A stretch of 64,000 nt of DNA, taken from NCBI RefSeq assembly GCF_036884655.1, contig NC_088335.1, forward strand, positions 41,251,001 to 41,315,000, in the 5' to 3' direction. A program made the translations under genes and the position numbers. This document shows, piece after piece, positions 38,401 to 50,023 of this stretch (its first letter is position 1; each line of letters opens with the position of its first letter). The notes under the pieces were generated by a model. It saw nothing but the letters and a program-made list of their open reading frames with translations. It had not been told where the DNA came from and made no database searches. This DNA is from Musa acuminata AAA Group (Eukaryota > Streptophyta > Magnoliopsida > Zingiberales > Musaceae).

Positions 38401-39399
38401 CTCAAATTGATTCAATTCTTCTTGCATTGCAATGACCCATGAATCATCTTTCATGGCTTCATCAATACATTTAGGTTCAATTTGGGAGAGAAAAGTAGTG
38501 TTAGCACAAAAATTCTTAAAAGAAGAACGAGTTTGAACCTTTTTCGATGTGTCTCCTATAATTAGCTCCTTAGGATGAGCATCTACATACTTCCATTCCT
38601 TTGGTAAAGAAGGTTCAGAAGAAGATACATCCAAGTTACTAGATGGAGAAAGGGATTCATTTAAATTCAAAGTATCAAATTTAAGATCATCATCAAAATT
38701 ATTTTTCTTAACTTCGAAAACTTCATTAATAACAATATGAATAGATTCTTCTATAACTAAAGTTCTTTTATTGAAGATTCAAAAAGCCTTTGAAATAGAA
38801 GAATAACTAAGAAAAGTTCCCTCATCAGATTTTGCATCAAACATTCCTAAGGTATCTTTTTCATTCAAAATAAAATATTTACACCCAAAAACTTTAAAGT
38901 ATGAAATGTTGGGCTATTTGTTATTCCACACCTCATAAGGAGTTTTGAAAAGTAATGATATTACTAGAACTCTATTTATAATATAGCATGCCGTATTTAT
39001 GACTTCGGCCCAAAAATATTTGGGTAGGCTATTTTCATTTAATATGGTTCTAGTAATTTCTTGTAAGTTTCTATTTTTTCTTTCTACTACTCCATTTTGT
39101 TGAGGATTTCTTGGAGTAGAGAAGTTATGGTTGTATCCATTAGATTTATAAAATTCTTGGAAATCATGGTTTTGAAACTCACCATCGTGATCACTTCGAA
39201 TTGACGAAATCATAAAATATTTTTCATTTTGAATAAGTTTACAAAACTTAGAGAAATACCTAAAGCAATCATTTTTGTATGCTAAGAAGTAAGTCCAAGT
39301 ATATCTATTATAATCATCAACAATATCAAAGGTATATTTGCTACCTCTTAGACTTGATGTAGCAATTGGACCAAACAAGTCCATATAGATCAATTGCAA
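38401..39399 (-). pseudogene. integrase (element D2)
   Basis: MQLIYMDLFGPIATSSLRG begins a 161-residue open stretch (38914-39399) with the acidic triad visible in MDLFG, RSDHDGEF and QQNGVVERK. It continues YFWAEVINTACYIINRVL, KVFGCKYF and the LGMFDAKSDEG linker. Several stops follow between 38900 and 38700. Confidence 0.85.
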
Positions 39400-40010
39400 T
39401 AGTCTAGAGGTGCTTATTTGATTCTTTGGTTTGAAACTACTTTTTATTTATTATCCTAGTTGACATGCATCACACATATTATCTTTAACAAACTTAATGT
39501 GAGAAATTCCTCTTACAAGTTCTTTAGATAAGATTTGAGAGATTAGTTTCATGCTAACATGACCTAATCTCCTATGCCAAAGCCAAGCATAGTCATTCAA
39601 GACCGAAAAACATATTTCATTGTAAAGATTATTAATGTCAATAGTGTATACATTATTTTGTTTTAGTGTAATCATATATGTGTTTTTGTATGATTTTTCA
39701 ATAATGCAAACATTAGATTCAAATTTAACAATATATCATTTATCACACAATTGACTAATGCTCAATAGGTATGCTTTAAGCCATCAACCAATAATATATC
39801 TTTAATAAAAAGGTTGGATTTGTTACCTATGGTTCCTTTGCCAATGATTTTACCCTTGTTGTTATCTTCGAAGGTGACATATCCTTCGTCTAAGTAAGTG
39901 AGCTTAGAGAATTGAGATGGATCTCCGGTCATATGCCTTGAGCATCCACTATCAAGGTACCATCTCTTGCTCCTAGCTTTTGATGGTACATTTTTCTAAT
40001 CTTCAATGGT
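39400..40010 (-). pseudogene. protease and GAG-pre-integrase (element D2)
   Basis: The protease motif LDSGCSRHMTGDPSQFSKL (about 39910-39965) has D-S-G intact. The zinc-binding domain WLWHRRLGHVSMKL...CDACQLG is open at 39451-39675. Directly upstream, Gag text ending VLMTIED joins the protease linker, so the C-terminal half of gag (coiled coil and second knuckle) was deleted. Confidence 0.78.
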
Positions 40011-40905
40011 CATTAGTACATAGTGAGCAACTTGCTCGGTGATGGTAGGCTTCTCTTCTTCGGATGCACTTGAGTCGTCCCATGTCGCTTTAAGTGCCTT
40101 CTTCTTTGATTGTTTTTTCTTGGCTAAGAGACATTCGCTCTTGTAATGTCCCGACTTCTTACATTCGTAGCATATTACTTGATCTTTCTAGGGTTCAAAT
40201 TTATTTTTAGTGACATTTTTAAATTTGTTCCTTTTTATGAATTTTTTGAATTTCCTTATTAAGAGTACCAAGTCTTCATCAAGGTCCTCATCACTTGAGT
40301 TTTCTTTCAAGTGGTCATCTTGAGTTTTTAGTGTTATATCCTTCCTGTTCTTTGGAAGGGTGTCCTCAAGCTCTTCATGAGCTTTACAAGTCATCTTATA
40401 GGTCATTAGTAACCCAATTAGTTCTTCGAGAGAAAACTAATTTAGGTCTTTGGCCTATTGAATGACCATGACTTTAGGGTCCTAACTCTTTGGAAGGGAG
40501 TCCTTTTAGACCATTGATGATATCCGTAAATCGGGTGTATATGTCTCCAATGGTCACACTCGGTTTCATTCGAAATAACTCATAAGTATGCACTAAAAGA
40601 TTAATTTTTGACTCCTTCACTCTACTAGTGCCTTCATGAGTCACTTCGAGTGTGTGCTAAATATCAAAAGCAGTTTCACAAATAGACATATGATTAAACT
40701 CATTTTTATCTAAGGCACAAAACAAGACATTCATAGCCCTTGCGTTTAAAGCAAAAGTCTTCTTCTCCAACTCATTCTAATCGTTCAGAAGACTTTTGAA
40801 AGCTATTTTCTACAATATTTCATAATTCGGAATCCATTGAAATTAGGAAGATCCTCATTCAAGTCTTCTAATATGTGTAATCCTTCCCATTGAACATGGG
40901 CGGAC
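40011..40905 (-). pseudogene. gag remnant (element D2)
   Basis: MTYKMTCKAHEELEDTLPKN and KFKKFIKRNKFKNVTKN are open at 40188-40406, followed by a knuckle (CYECKKSGHYKSEC-like) near 40135-40175. The N-terminal part toward 40905 is recognisable (FNGKDYTY, MRIFLISMDSEL) but full of stops, and it ends at the LTR of element E. Confidence 0.72.
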
Positions 40906-41719
40906 TATTGAATCTCGGATTTTGATGATGAAACTAATTGATGAGTATTTATGATTTAATCTGCATTTTGAGTGACACAGGATGCTTCGATCAGGGAGAG
41001 ACAATTAAAGCTGGAAAAATCATGTTGGGCCAAAGGAAAATATGTCAGAAGATTAGACTTCGGGCTATAGATTCGGGCATCGGGCCAAGAAGAGCAGATA
41101 TTATGCCAAGGATATCGGAGTTGCGAAGTCAACTGGCTAATTGGGCAATAGGCCGCAAGAGAGGACGATGAGCCGAAGAATTGAACGAAGCGTCGAGGGA
41201 CTAATGACATATCAGACAATATGATTAATGCTTAGTATTAATTTTCTAGATCGAAGTGTGTTTTTACATGTGTAGAATTAACTATAATAGCAAGGCATAA
41301 AACAAAATGAAGTCCCGGAGTCAAGGACGTAATTTCGTTAGGAGATCAAGAGTTCATCGGAAGTCCGGACGTTCATCTAAAGTTTTGTTGGAACCAGCCG
41401 AGAAGTCTTGGAGCTTGCTAGAGAAGCTCATCGGAACTCGGCAAGAAGATCGTCATGAAGTCCAAGAGCTTGCCGGGAGTCCGTTGGAACATTGCTGAGA
41501 GTTCGTTGGAACTTCGTCGAAAGCTCGTCGGAAGAAACTAGACTTATGGACTTGTTTAGCTTAGAATATATCTTAGAAAATATAATTAGCACGTAATTAG
41601 GTTTAGATTTGGGTCAACCCAATTAGGGGCTAGTTGAGCCCATGTAAGGACTATGTTGGGCCCAATGAAAGGCCCAAACAGTGCCCCAAGAGGTGACACC
41701 ATCGTGGCATAATCTCCGA

Positions 41720-41840
41720 GACTGTGTCAGGCGGTGGTACCGTTGGTCTGGACAATGGTATCACCCAGACACAGCCTCCGAGAGGCTACAAGCGGTGGTA
41801 CCGCCCAGCGCAGGTGGTGGTACCACCCGTGCCCGAGAAA
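41720..41840 (+). repeat. palindromic GC modules in U3 of LTR E
   Basis: GGCGGTGGTACCG (41730), AATGGTATCACC, GCGGTGGTACCGCCC (41793) and GGTGGTACCACCC (41817) are diverged forms of the same inverted-repeat module seen in LTRs D1 and G. They lie 60-160 bases upstream of the TATA box. Confidence 0.7.
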
Positions 41841-41888
41841 CCTGGGATGAGATGTTTTTAGGCTCCAAGTTTGAATCAACTTAAAGCC

Positions 41889-41895
41889 TATAAAT
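41889..41895 (+). promoter_or_regulatory. TATA box of LTR E
   Basis: TATAAAT in CCTATAAATGCCCC, at the same place relative to the GC modules as in LTRs D1 and G. Confidence 0.7.
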
Positions 41896-42403
41896 GCCCC
41901 TCTCATCATTGGTTAAAATACATAAACACAAAGAGTTTTAAAGTGAGAAAACACTATAGAAACCACTTGAAAATTCTCTCCTCTAGCTTAAACTTAGAAA
42001 TCAGTTTAGAGAAGAGTGTGTGTGCTTGTAAAGGTTGACTCCTAAACCTGTGAAAAGAAGAAGAGGAGTGTAAGACGGAGGTTAATCTTTGCCTTTTAAA
42101 GGAAGATCGATAGTGGATGCTGGTGGCCTCGACGGAAGAGGAATCGGAGGAGTGGATGTAGGTCACCATGACCGAACCACTATAAAAATCTGGTTTGTGT
42201 TTTATTTGTGCAATCTACTTTAACTGCAAACCTCTTTACTTGCTTTACATCTACTACGCTCTTCCATATGCTTTCAAGTTAAGTTTTCGAAATCGGTTTT
42301 TCATCGGAAATAGATTTAATCGAAATAAAGTTTTAAACCGACGTTATTTTACCGCTGCTATAATTCATCCCCCCTCTTAGTGCCGACTCTTGATCTTAAT
42401 GAT

Positions 42404-42415
42404 TGATATCAGAGC
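42404..42415 (+). promoter_or_regulatory. primer-binding site, element E
   Basis: TGATATCAGAGC, one mismatch to the initiator Met-tRNA complement, two bases past the LTR end. Confidence 0.82.
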
Positions 42416-42471
42416 CTCATTTTCTCATTTGGTTTAACATCTAAAGAGAAATAACCCCTTTTGGCTTTTAA

Positions 42472-42904
42472 GATGGTCACTCTCTCATTCATCCTCCTTT
42501 TTTTAATAGGACGGACTGCATTTATTGGAAAACTCAAATGAGAGTTTTTTTGCTTTCATTGAATCTCGATTTATGGCACAAAGTCGAATTTGGTTTTCAA
42601 AGGTCTTCTCTTCCAATAAACCAATGGAATGATTTGGAGAAGATGATGTTTTCTCTAAATGCTAGAGCTATGAATGCTCTAATTTGTGCCTTAGATAAAA
42701 ACGAATTCAATCGGGTTTGTTTGTACGAAATGGCTTTCGATATTTGACACATTCTCAAAATCACACACGAAGGCACGAATAAAGTTAAAGAGTCTAAAGT
42801 CAATCTTTTATTGCATGATTTTGAATTTTTTCAATTGAAACCAAGTGAAACCGTTGTTGACATGTACACCCATTTTACGAATGTTGTCAACGGTTTAAAA
42901 GCAC
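42472..42904 (+). pseudogene. gag, 5' part (element E), split by F
   Basis: Text matches D1 Gag: CIYWKTQMRVFLLSLNLDLW, LNARAMNALICALDKNEFN, HDFEFFQLKPSETVVDMYTH and FTNVVNGLKA. A stop after MAFDI (42745-42747) and an early frame change break it. At 42904/42905 element F interrupts the codons for VNGLKA; the protein resumes at 51525. Confidence 0.8.
42900..42904. repeat. target-site duplication of element F, left copy
   Basis: AGCAC immediately left of the TG of element F; the same five bases follow its right end at 51520-51524. Confidence 0.88.
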
Positions 42905-44398
42905 TGTTGGGGAATCATGGGGGGGCAACATCATATGTGCAGCGGAAGAACAAGAAAACAAAAATCCCCGATTCCCAAAAAGATGTTCGTCGTCATGCGA
43001 AGATTGGTGCGCAAAAATCCGCAAAACACAAAACTGCGTATAGATATTGTGTTACCTAGGGAGATCGTATATCCCTGTTTCCTTGCAGATCCTTAGGAGA
43101 GGGTGAAGGAGGTCAAGCGTCCTCCTCTCTAGCGGTGATCCACACAGCAGGGTTGCGACGACGCTCCTCAAAACTCCAGACCTACTCTGAGGTGGAGAGG
43201 GAGAGGAGAATAGGAAAGGCAAGCAAAGACTCTAGCCTATGAGGCTGTGAATCCCTCCTATTTATAGAGATCCCATGTCAAACCCTAATGGGTCCTTCCC
43301 TAGTGGGTATTGGATCTGCATCCAATAAGACAAGGGCTCCGTCGGATATCTCATATCCGAACCTCTACTCATCGCAATGCCTACCATATGTGTGTGACCC
43401 TCTAGGCCCAATATCGAGCTGGCCGTGAGTTATACCTATCAAAACTCCTTCTAACTCAGTGAATTATTATCTCTGTAATAATTCACTCAACTCATCGACT
43501 ACGGACGTACTAGGCCACTACGCCGTAGTCCCCAGACGATACAGGAGAATCCAATCTATTGGACCTGTTTGTCCTCAGTTACCATGTACTTATAGTCCCT
43601 CATCCATCTAATATCCCAGAGACCGTATATCGGGCATGGTGCTGTCAGACCCATACGGTTTCTACTCGAGTCTCGCTCTAATCGGATTCTCCCGGAGAAC
43701 TCTTTCTCTCTCAACCCGAATGACCCTGGCCAGGGATTTGTCTGAGCAAGAACACATGGGATATTCCTCTCATGACGCCGAGAGTGGATGATCCTCTGTC
43801 GACACTCAATAGCCCTCGTAAGGTCGACTACCACTCCCAATGACCAGCTGTACTAGATCTGGGACAGCCAAACCTATAAGTCTGGTATCAAAGAGTGGAG
43901 CACTCATACAGGACATCCTTGGTGTCTCAAGTCTAAGGACCAGATACACCACTAGGACTACGGAATCGCTGTTTGACAATAAGGCATCATCAACCATCCA
44001 GCATTCCGTAAGCGGATCAATCAGTGAACTCATTCTCCAATGAGCACCTGTACTGTATCCCTAGTGTCCCTACACGAGCAGCTATGAGACCAGCTGCATC
44101 CATCATATGGACGGGTATACAGCACACCAGTCTATCTGGTTATCACGATGTCCCTCTTGAGTAACTTATGACCGGGATTATTTAGGATATGTGTTTAAAG
44201 GTGAATCGATCTCATTATCGTGATCTCATCACGATCCGATTCCCATTGCACAAATCCAAGGACATCACAATATATATATGCATTTATGCAATAGTTATAA
44301 AGTGATATACGCCAAAATATAATAAGCAAAAAGATTCTGTATCAAGTCACACGTGCCATCACTCACGTGATTGGCTTGCTAGGCACCTATGACTAGCA
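42905..44398 (-). repeat. 3' LTR of element F (1494 bp)
   Basis: Minus strand begins TGCTAGTCATAGG at 44398 and ends CATGATTCCCCAACA at 42905. TATA box (minus TATAAATA) at 43266-43259. Overlapping open frames of 67-94 codons on both strands are identical in the other LTR and are not genes. Confidence 0.93.
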
Positions 44399-44409
44399 AT
44401 CTCCCACTT
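44399..44409 (-). promoter_or_regulatory. polypurine tract, element F
   Basis: Minus-strand AAGTGGGAGAT directly before the 3' LTR. It follows the end of pol by about 50 bases. Confidence 0.85.
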
Positions 44410-44461
44410 GACCTAAAGCCAATCACCTATGTGTCTGATCCCCATCAGACCCCTGTGACGC

Positions 44462-45930
44462 TCAAAGACAATCTGACAACGGCTTTGTTAGTGGATCTGC
44501 AATGTTATCTTCGGATGGAACTCTTTCCATTACTACATCTCCTCGGGTTACGATCTCTCTTATAAGTTGGAACCTCCTCAGAACACTTCTGATGAGACTC
44601 GGGTTCCCTTATTTGAGTAATCACCCCATAGTTGTCGTAATATAAGGAAGTCGACTTGTCGCTATCTGTATCGACTCCCAAATCTGTGATGAACTTCTTC
44701 ACCCAGACTCCCTCCTTTGCTACATCTGATGCCGCAATGTACTTCGCCTCTGTGGTCGAGTCAGCAGTGGTATCTTGCTTAGAACTCTTCCAGCACACTA
44801 CTCCTCCATTCAAGGTGTACACATACCCTGAATTCGACTTGCTATCATCGACATTAGACTGAAAACTTGAGTCAGTGAAGCCTTCAACCTTAAGGCTATT
44901 ACCTCCATATACTAGTAAAAGATCCTTAGTCCTTCTCAAATACTTAAGGATACACTTTACTGCTTTCCAGTGCTCCAAGCTTGGATCCGCCTGATACCTG
45001 CTCGTGACACTCAGAGCATGCGCTATATCAGGCCTAGTATATAGCATGGCATATATGATATACCATATTGCTGAGGCATAAGGTATCATATCCATGTTCG
45101 CCCTTTCTTAGAATTTTCAATGCCAAACCTTTTGACAATGGTTTCTATGTACCTGGACTGGGACAAGCCAAGCATCCTCTTGGATCTATCTCTATAGATT
45201 CTAATCCCCAAGATATAGGATGCTTCCCCTAAGTCCTTTATGGAGAAGTGTCTAGATAACCAAGTCTTTACTGTGGATAGCATTCCTACGTCATTCCCAA
45301 TGATGAGGATATCATCCACATATAACACCAAAAAGGTGATAGCGCTCCCACTTACCTTTCTGTATACACAAGGCTCATCTTCGTTCTTAACGAAGTCATA
45401 AGATCTGATTGCCTCATCAAACTTATGTTCCAACTTCGGGAAGCTTGCTTTAGTCCATAAATGGATCTAAGCAACCTACACACCTTATCTGGGCAGTTCT
45501 TGGACACGAATCCCTCAGGTTGCATCATATACGCCTCCTCCTCGAGGTTCCCGTTGAGGAATGCAGTTTTCACATCAATTTGCCAGATCTCATAATCATA
45601 GTGTGCTGCAATAGCTAATAGAATTCTGATATATTTTAGCATTGCTACGGGTGAGAAAGTTTCATCGTAGTCAACACCTTGCCTTTGACGATACCCCTTA
45701 GCCACTAGCCTTGCTTTATAGGTCTCTACCTTTCCATCTACTCCGATCTTTTTCTTAAAGATCCACTTGCAACCGATGGGTACAATACCTTCGGGCGCAT
45801 CAACTAGGTTCCAAACCTTATTGGAGTACATAGAATCCATCTCAAAATTCATGGCTTCTTTCCACTTCCCGGAGTCTATACTCATAATAGCCTCCTCGTA
45901 AGTCTGAGGATTAATATCCTCAGCATCCTC
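44462..45930 (-). pseudogene. reverse transcriptase and RNase H (element F)
   Basis: Minus-strand motifs: GCKWIFKKKIGVDGKVETYK, ARLVAKGYRQRQGVDYDETF, VKTAFLNGNLEEEAYMMQPE, RSIYGLKQASRSW, then after a frameshift near 45400 LYVDDILIIGND (catalytic YVDD about 45311-45325), GEASYILGIRIYRDRS, and RNase H with EGFTDSSFQSNVDD, KSNSGYVYTLNGG and TTEAKYIAASD. A second frameshift after SLYYDNYGVITQIREP leads to the closing DPLTKPLSDCL, with the stop at 44462. Otherwise nearly complete. Confidence 0.88.
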
Positions 45931-46905
45931 TCCTCTAATATGTCCCACATATCTCTCAGGAGGATGAGATACTCTATCAGACCTGCGTAAAGTTGAAACT
46001 TGTGTATTAGGTACCTGAACATACTCGGGCTGTAGAGTAGTGCTTGAGCTTGGTTCTCTAACTTCGCTCAACTCTATTATTCTCCCACTGTCTCCGTCAA
46101 GAATGTGTTCCTTCTCAAGGAACACTGCTCTCTTAGCTACAAAGACCTTTTGGTCCTCGAGATGACAGAAATAATACCCACAAGTTTCCTTGGGGTATCC
46201 CACAAATTTGCATCGCTTTGTCCTTGATTCTAACTTATCGGGGTTGTGTCTTCTAACATGGGCAGGGCAGCCCCAAATCTTAACAACCTTAAGATCAGGC
46301 TTCTTCCCTTTCTATATCTCATATGGTGTAGACACTACCGACTTAGTTGGAACTCTGTTCAGAAGGTAAGCTACGGTTTCTAGGGCATATCCCCAGAATG
46401 AGATGGGTAGGTCAGCGAAACTCATCATGGACCGTACCATATCTAATAATGTATGATTTCTCCTTTCAGAGACACCATTGAGCTGAGGTGTATAAGGAGG
46501 TGTCCAATGGGATAATATCCCATGGTCCTTGAGGAACTGAGTAAACTCTGTACTTAAGTATTCACCTCCTCGATCTGATCGAAGAGTTTTGATACTCTTT
46601 CCAGTCTGGTTCTCCACCTCATTCTTATACTCTCTGAATTTCTCAAAGGCCTCGGACTTGTACTTCATTAAGTACATATATCCATACCTTGAGAAATCAT
46701 CAGTAAATGTAATGAAGTAGGAGTAACCTCCAATGGCATGAGTTGACGTGGGTTCACATACATCACTATGTATGAGTTCTAACAACTCATTGGCTCTCTC
46801 TCCAGTTCTACTAAATGGAGATTTGGTCAGTTTTCCACGAATGCAAGGCTCACAAGTTGCATATGACACATAGTCGAATGGATCTAGATATCCATCATTT
46901 AGCAA
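45931..46905 (-). pseudogene. integrase (element F)
   Basis: The open stretch 46312-46905 contains CEPCIRGKLTKSPF, the acidic triad in HSDVCEP, RSDRGGEYLS and LNGVSERRN, and WGYALETVAYLLNRVPTKSV. A stop (TAG) at 46312-46314 precedes GKKPDLKVVKIWGCPAHVRR. The C-terminal GYPKETCGYYFCHLEDQKVF is open to 45930. One stop and few other lesions. Confidence 0.88.
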
Positions 46906-48229
46906 CTTTTGAATCCTTCTTTCATGGATGTGACCTAGCCTACAATGTCACAGGTATGCATTGTTCAACTCATCTCGTTTCCTTTTGGACACATTTACAT
47001 TCATGATATGTGGAGTGGTGTCTAACATAAATAAACCAGTATACAATGTTCCTTTCGTGATGATCTTATCATCTAATAATATCGAACAACCATTGTTCTC
47101 AAAAACAAATTTATATCCACTAACTGTTAAACATGAAATGGAGATAATATTTTTTATAATAGAAGGAACAAAATAACATGCATCTAATGCAATAAAAGCT
47201 CCACTAGGCAGATGTAGGGCGACCTCGCCAACAGCTAATACAGCAACTTTTGCTCTATTACCCATCTTGAGGTCCATCTCGCCTCTCTCTAGTCTCCTAG
47301 GCCTTGCCAGAACCTGCAACGAATTGCATATATGATAAGCACTACCGGTATCCGATACCCATGTGTTATCATAAGAGTCTGACAAATGGAGACTGATCAT
47401 GAATGTACCTGAAGTTTCATCAAGCTTTTGTTTCGCCCTTTCTGCAAGGTACTCTTTGCAGTTTCTCTTCCAATGCCCATCTTTACCACAGTGGAAGCAC
47501 TGGCCTTTGTCCTTTGTTGGGTCTTTCTTAGCAACCTTTGCTTTACCTTGTTTGCCCTTACCCTTTCCCTTCTTAAGGGACCTTTCCACTTTCCTTTTCT
47601 TTCTGGTCTCACCAGTGTAGAGAACTGGCTTCTCTTTCTTAATAGTACTCTCTGCCTCCCTCAACATATTGAGGAGCTCTGGGAGAGTCACCTCAAGCTT
47701 GTTCATATTAAAATTCATTATGAACTGTGAAAAGGAATCTGGTAGGGACTGAAGCACAATGTCCACACACAAGTTATCCTCTAGGACCATTCCTAGACCT
47801 GTGAGTTTCTCTATCCACTCAATTATCTTTAGGACATGGTTCTGAACCGGTGTCCCCTCAATCATCCTAGCGCAGAAAAAGGCTCTTGGATATCTCATAT
47901 CGTTGAGTCCTTCCCTGTTCCTCAAATAATTTGCGGACATGTAGGAGAATGGATCTGGCATCCATCTTTTCATGTTGTCTCTGTAACTCTGGAGTCATAG
48001 AGCCCAACATATAGCACTGAGCAAGAGTGGAGTCATCAATGTACTTCACGTAGCGAGCGATCTCATCCTCGCTTGCCCCTTCTTCGGGCGTAGGCATCAC
48101 TGTATCAAGAACGTACACGATTTTCTCCGCTGTGAGAATAATTCTCAAGTTACGGAGCCAATCCGTATAATTTGGACCAGTGAGGCGGTTGACATCAAGT
48201 ATGCCACGTAAGGGATTTGAAAGCGACAT
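46906..48229 (-). pseudogene. gag and protease (element F)
   Basis: Starts at ATG 48229 (MSLSNPLRGILDVNRLTGPN). A frame change near 47900 splits Gag in two; the second part carries [19 protein letters not shown], a Lys-rich linker and an intact knuckle [14 protein letters not shown] (about 47458-47500). The protease active site reads [14 protein letters not shown] (D-T-G, near 47350). The GAG-pre-integrase domain begins after a stop at 46948-46950. Gag forms the particle and protease cleaves the polyprotein. Confidence 0.88.
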
Positions 48230-48424
48230 TTTCTGAAAATAAAGATGTAGCAGAAATGAATAACATGCAGATTTTGCAAGAAATAAACTATCAAGATATG
48301 GACTTCTATCTTAATATGCTCCCACTATTTTACTAACGAGTCACGCGACACCCTCAACACGTGAAACGGAAGTCTCCGGCAGACTTCTAGTGGGGATCAG
48401 GATCCAATCAGCGTCTTAGTGTAA

Positions 48425-48718
48425 CCTCGAGGGACTCGACCAATCACACTAAGCCTAAAAGGTAGGCAACTCTTATCGATCACAACTCCTTGTGATTCCC
48501 GTCCTATTCGGCCTCCGAATCACCATGGCCTCGAGGGACTCGACCAACCATGATGCTCGGTTAAGTCAACACCTTCGTTACAAGATGAGTCTGATTTGAT
48601 GATATACCCTCGAGGGACTCGACCAAGCATACCATGCCCTCAAGTCACCGGTGACATCTCTATGTCGTAAGCAAGATAGCGAATCGGGATATAGGTGAGT
48701 CTCGAGGGACTCGACCAA
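48425..48718 (-). repeat. four spaced copies of CTCGAGGGACTCGACCAA
   Basis: The + strand motif (18-base core, one base more on the left) occurs at 48425-48443, 48529-48547, 48608-48626 and 48700-48718, spaced 104, 79 and 92 bases. The core is conserved while the spacers differ. On the transcribed strand it reads TTGGTCGAGTCCCTCGAG and can fold with its CTCGAG/CTCGA arms. Confidence 0.85.
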
Positions 48719-49499
48719 CTCAACCTACACCGGGAATCGGTTCCTACTCATAATGATGGAAGGCCACGTGGGTCAATCTAATTGCCTCACGTTTACCGAC
48801 TTAATATTATCGAGAGATGTTTCTATACTTTGGTCTCCTAATATGACATGTCACACATATACATATTTAATATATATCTACATCGCATGCAAATATATAT
48901 ACATATCTAGTATGTGTATAAGCAATCACATCAGATGATCATGGACCACAACCTAATATGATTAGGCCCGAGCCAGTAGGCCTAATCACTCACATCAAGA
49001 TCTATGTGTGCAACGGTGCATCTCCATGCCCTGTGATCGTCCATCTCGTCCTCGTCGGTTCCGTCGACATCTTGATGCATCTCCATGCATCACGATCGTC
49101 CGTCTCGTGGGTCCCGCTATCACATCCACGCTCCCGCTGCGCCTCCTCATGTGATTACAACTTAATCATAGGCACGCAGGCCCGACAATAAATGAGAAAT
49201 ATAATGGAGGTTCGCAGACCTCAATAATAATAATCACAAGTACACACATCACACGGTCCATGATCATCCGTCCACACATCATACATCACATGTATAAATA
49301 ATCATCATCATGTAGGACTACTAGATAATAATAAAAATAATAATCAACTAAACCTTTTAATTAATTAATATTTTTCTGAAATCAGGGACATGTAGGGAAT
49401 TTTGGAATTTATAGGGGTATTTTCATAATTTGGACAAAAGACAGAAACTGGAATTTCTTAAATTCCGAGGGGTAAAATTATCTTTTTCCCAGAAAACCC

Positions 49500-49900
49500 T
49501 AATGCCCTACTATCCTTTGCTGCTGCTGCCGCCGCCGCCACCCTGCTAGCGGCGGCCTGTGCGGCGGGGCGAGGGCACTGCCCTCGCCTGCAGGCGGCAC
49601 GCCCGCTGGCAGCGCTGCCGCTGCAGGTGGGCTCCCCCGCGGGCGCCGCTACCTCCGCAGGCGGTGCTGTCCAGCCGGGCGGGCACCCCTGTGGGGGGGG
49701 GGGCGGTTTCGCCCGCAGGAGCAACAGCGGCAGGCGTCGCTGCCCTGCGGCGGCAGGCGCCGCTGCCCTGCGACGCCTCTGCCCGTGGGCTGCCAGCCCC
49801 GCGCAGCAAGGCTGCTGCAAGCAGGCCGCCGGCCGGCTACTGCAGACGCAGCCCCTGTGCTGCCCGCCTTCGGCTGCGCTTCACGCACGTAGATCGAGGG
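49500..49900. other. GC-rich block in the leader of element F
   Basis: Strongly GC-rich, with many GCCGC and GGCGG strings and a run of ten G near 49690. Open frames of 85-218 codons occur in several frames on both strands because stops are rare in such composition. None is recognised as a protein. Confidence 0.7.
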
Positions 49901-50010
49901 CAACAACTATTGCTGCCCTTTCTCGCTTTTGCGTCAACGATTTTGACGTCAAAATTCTTCCTAAACACAACACACGCAGTTCAAAACCAATCATTCGTAC
50001 GAACAACCTG

Positions 50011-50022
50011 GCTCCGATACCA
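50011..50022 (-). promoter_or_regulatory. primer-binding site, element F
   Basis: Minus-strand TGGTATCGGAGC, one mismatch to the initiator Met-tRNA complement, one base inside the LTR border. Confidence 0.87.
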
Positions 50023-50023
50023 C

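Larger units (their letters stand above)
35970..40905 (-). mobile_element. Element D2: SIRE/Maximus-like, truncated both ends
   Basis: Gag, protease, integrase, RT and RNase H run leftward from 40905 to about 36960, followed by a spacer, a promoter-like block and the start of the extra ORF, which is cut at 35970 by the LTR of D1. On the right, D2 ends within gag where the LTR of element E begins. It therefore predates both D1 and E. Pol has fewer lesions than in C but is still broken. Confidence 0.85.
40906..42401 (+). repeat. 5' LTR of element E (1496 bp)
   Basis: Begins TATTGAATCTCGG (family start TGTTGAATCTC with one change) and ends GATCTTAATG before the primer site. A TATA box lies at 41889-41895, with weaker GC modules (GGCGGTGGTACCG, GGTGGTACCACCC) at about 41728-41830 just upstream. 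It matches the start of the 3' copy at 54204. Confidence 0.85.
48230..50010 (-). other. 1.8-kb untranslated leader of element F
   Basis: Lies between primer site and gag ATG. It contains a GC-rich block at 49500-49900, an AT-rich stretch at 49200-49480 and four spaced repeats of one 18-base motif at 48425-48718. No Gag-like frame is found. Such a long leader probably holds packaging and translation-control elements; this is inference. Confidence 0.7.

Noticed and set aside
43556..44043. Frames of 67-94 codons found again at 50618-51162
   Set aside because: They lie in the two LTRs of element F and are identical because the LTRs are. No coding evidence.
48425..48718. tRNA genes suggested by T-arm-like GGTCGAGTCC
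   Set aside because: No acceptor stem, D-arm or anticodon arm fits around any of the four copies.
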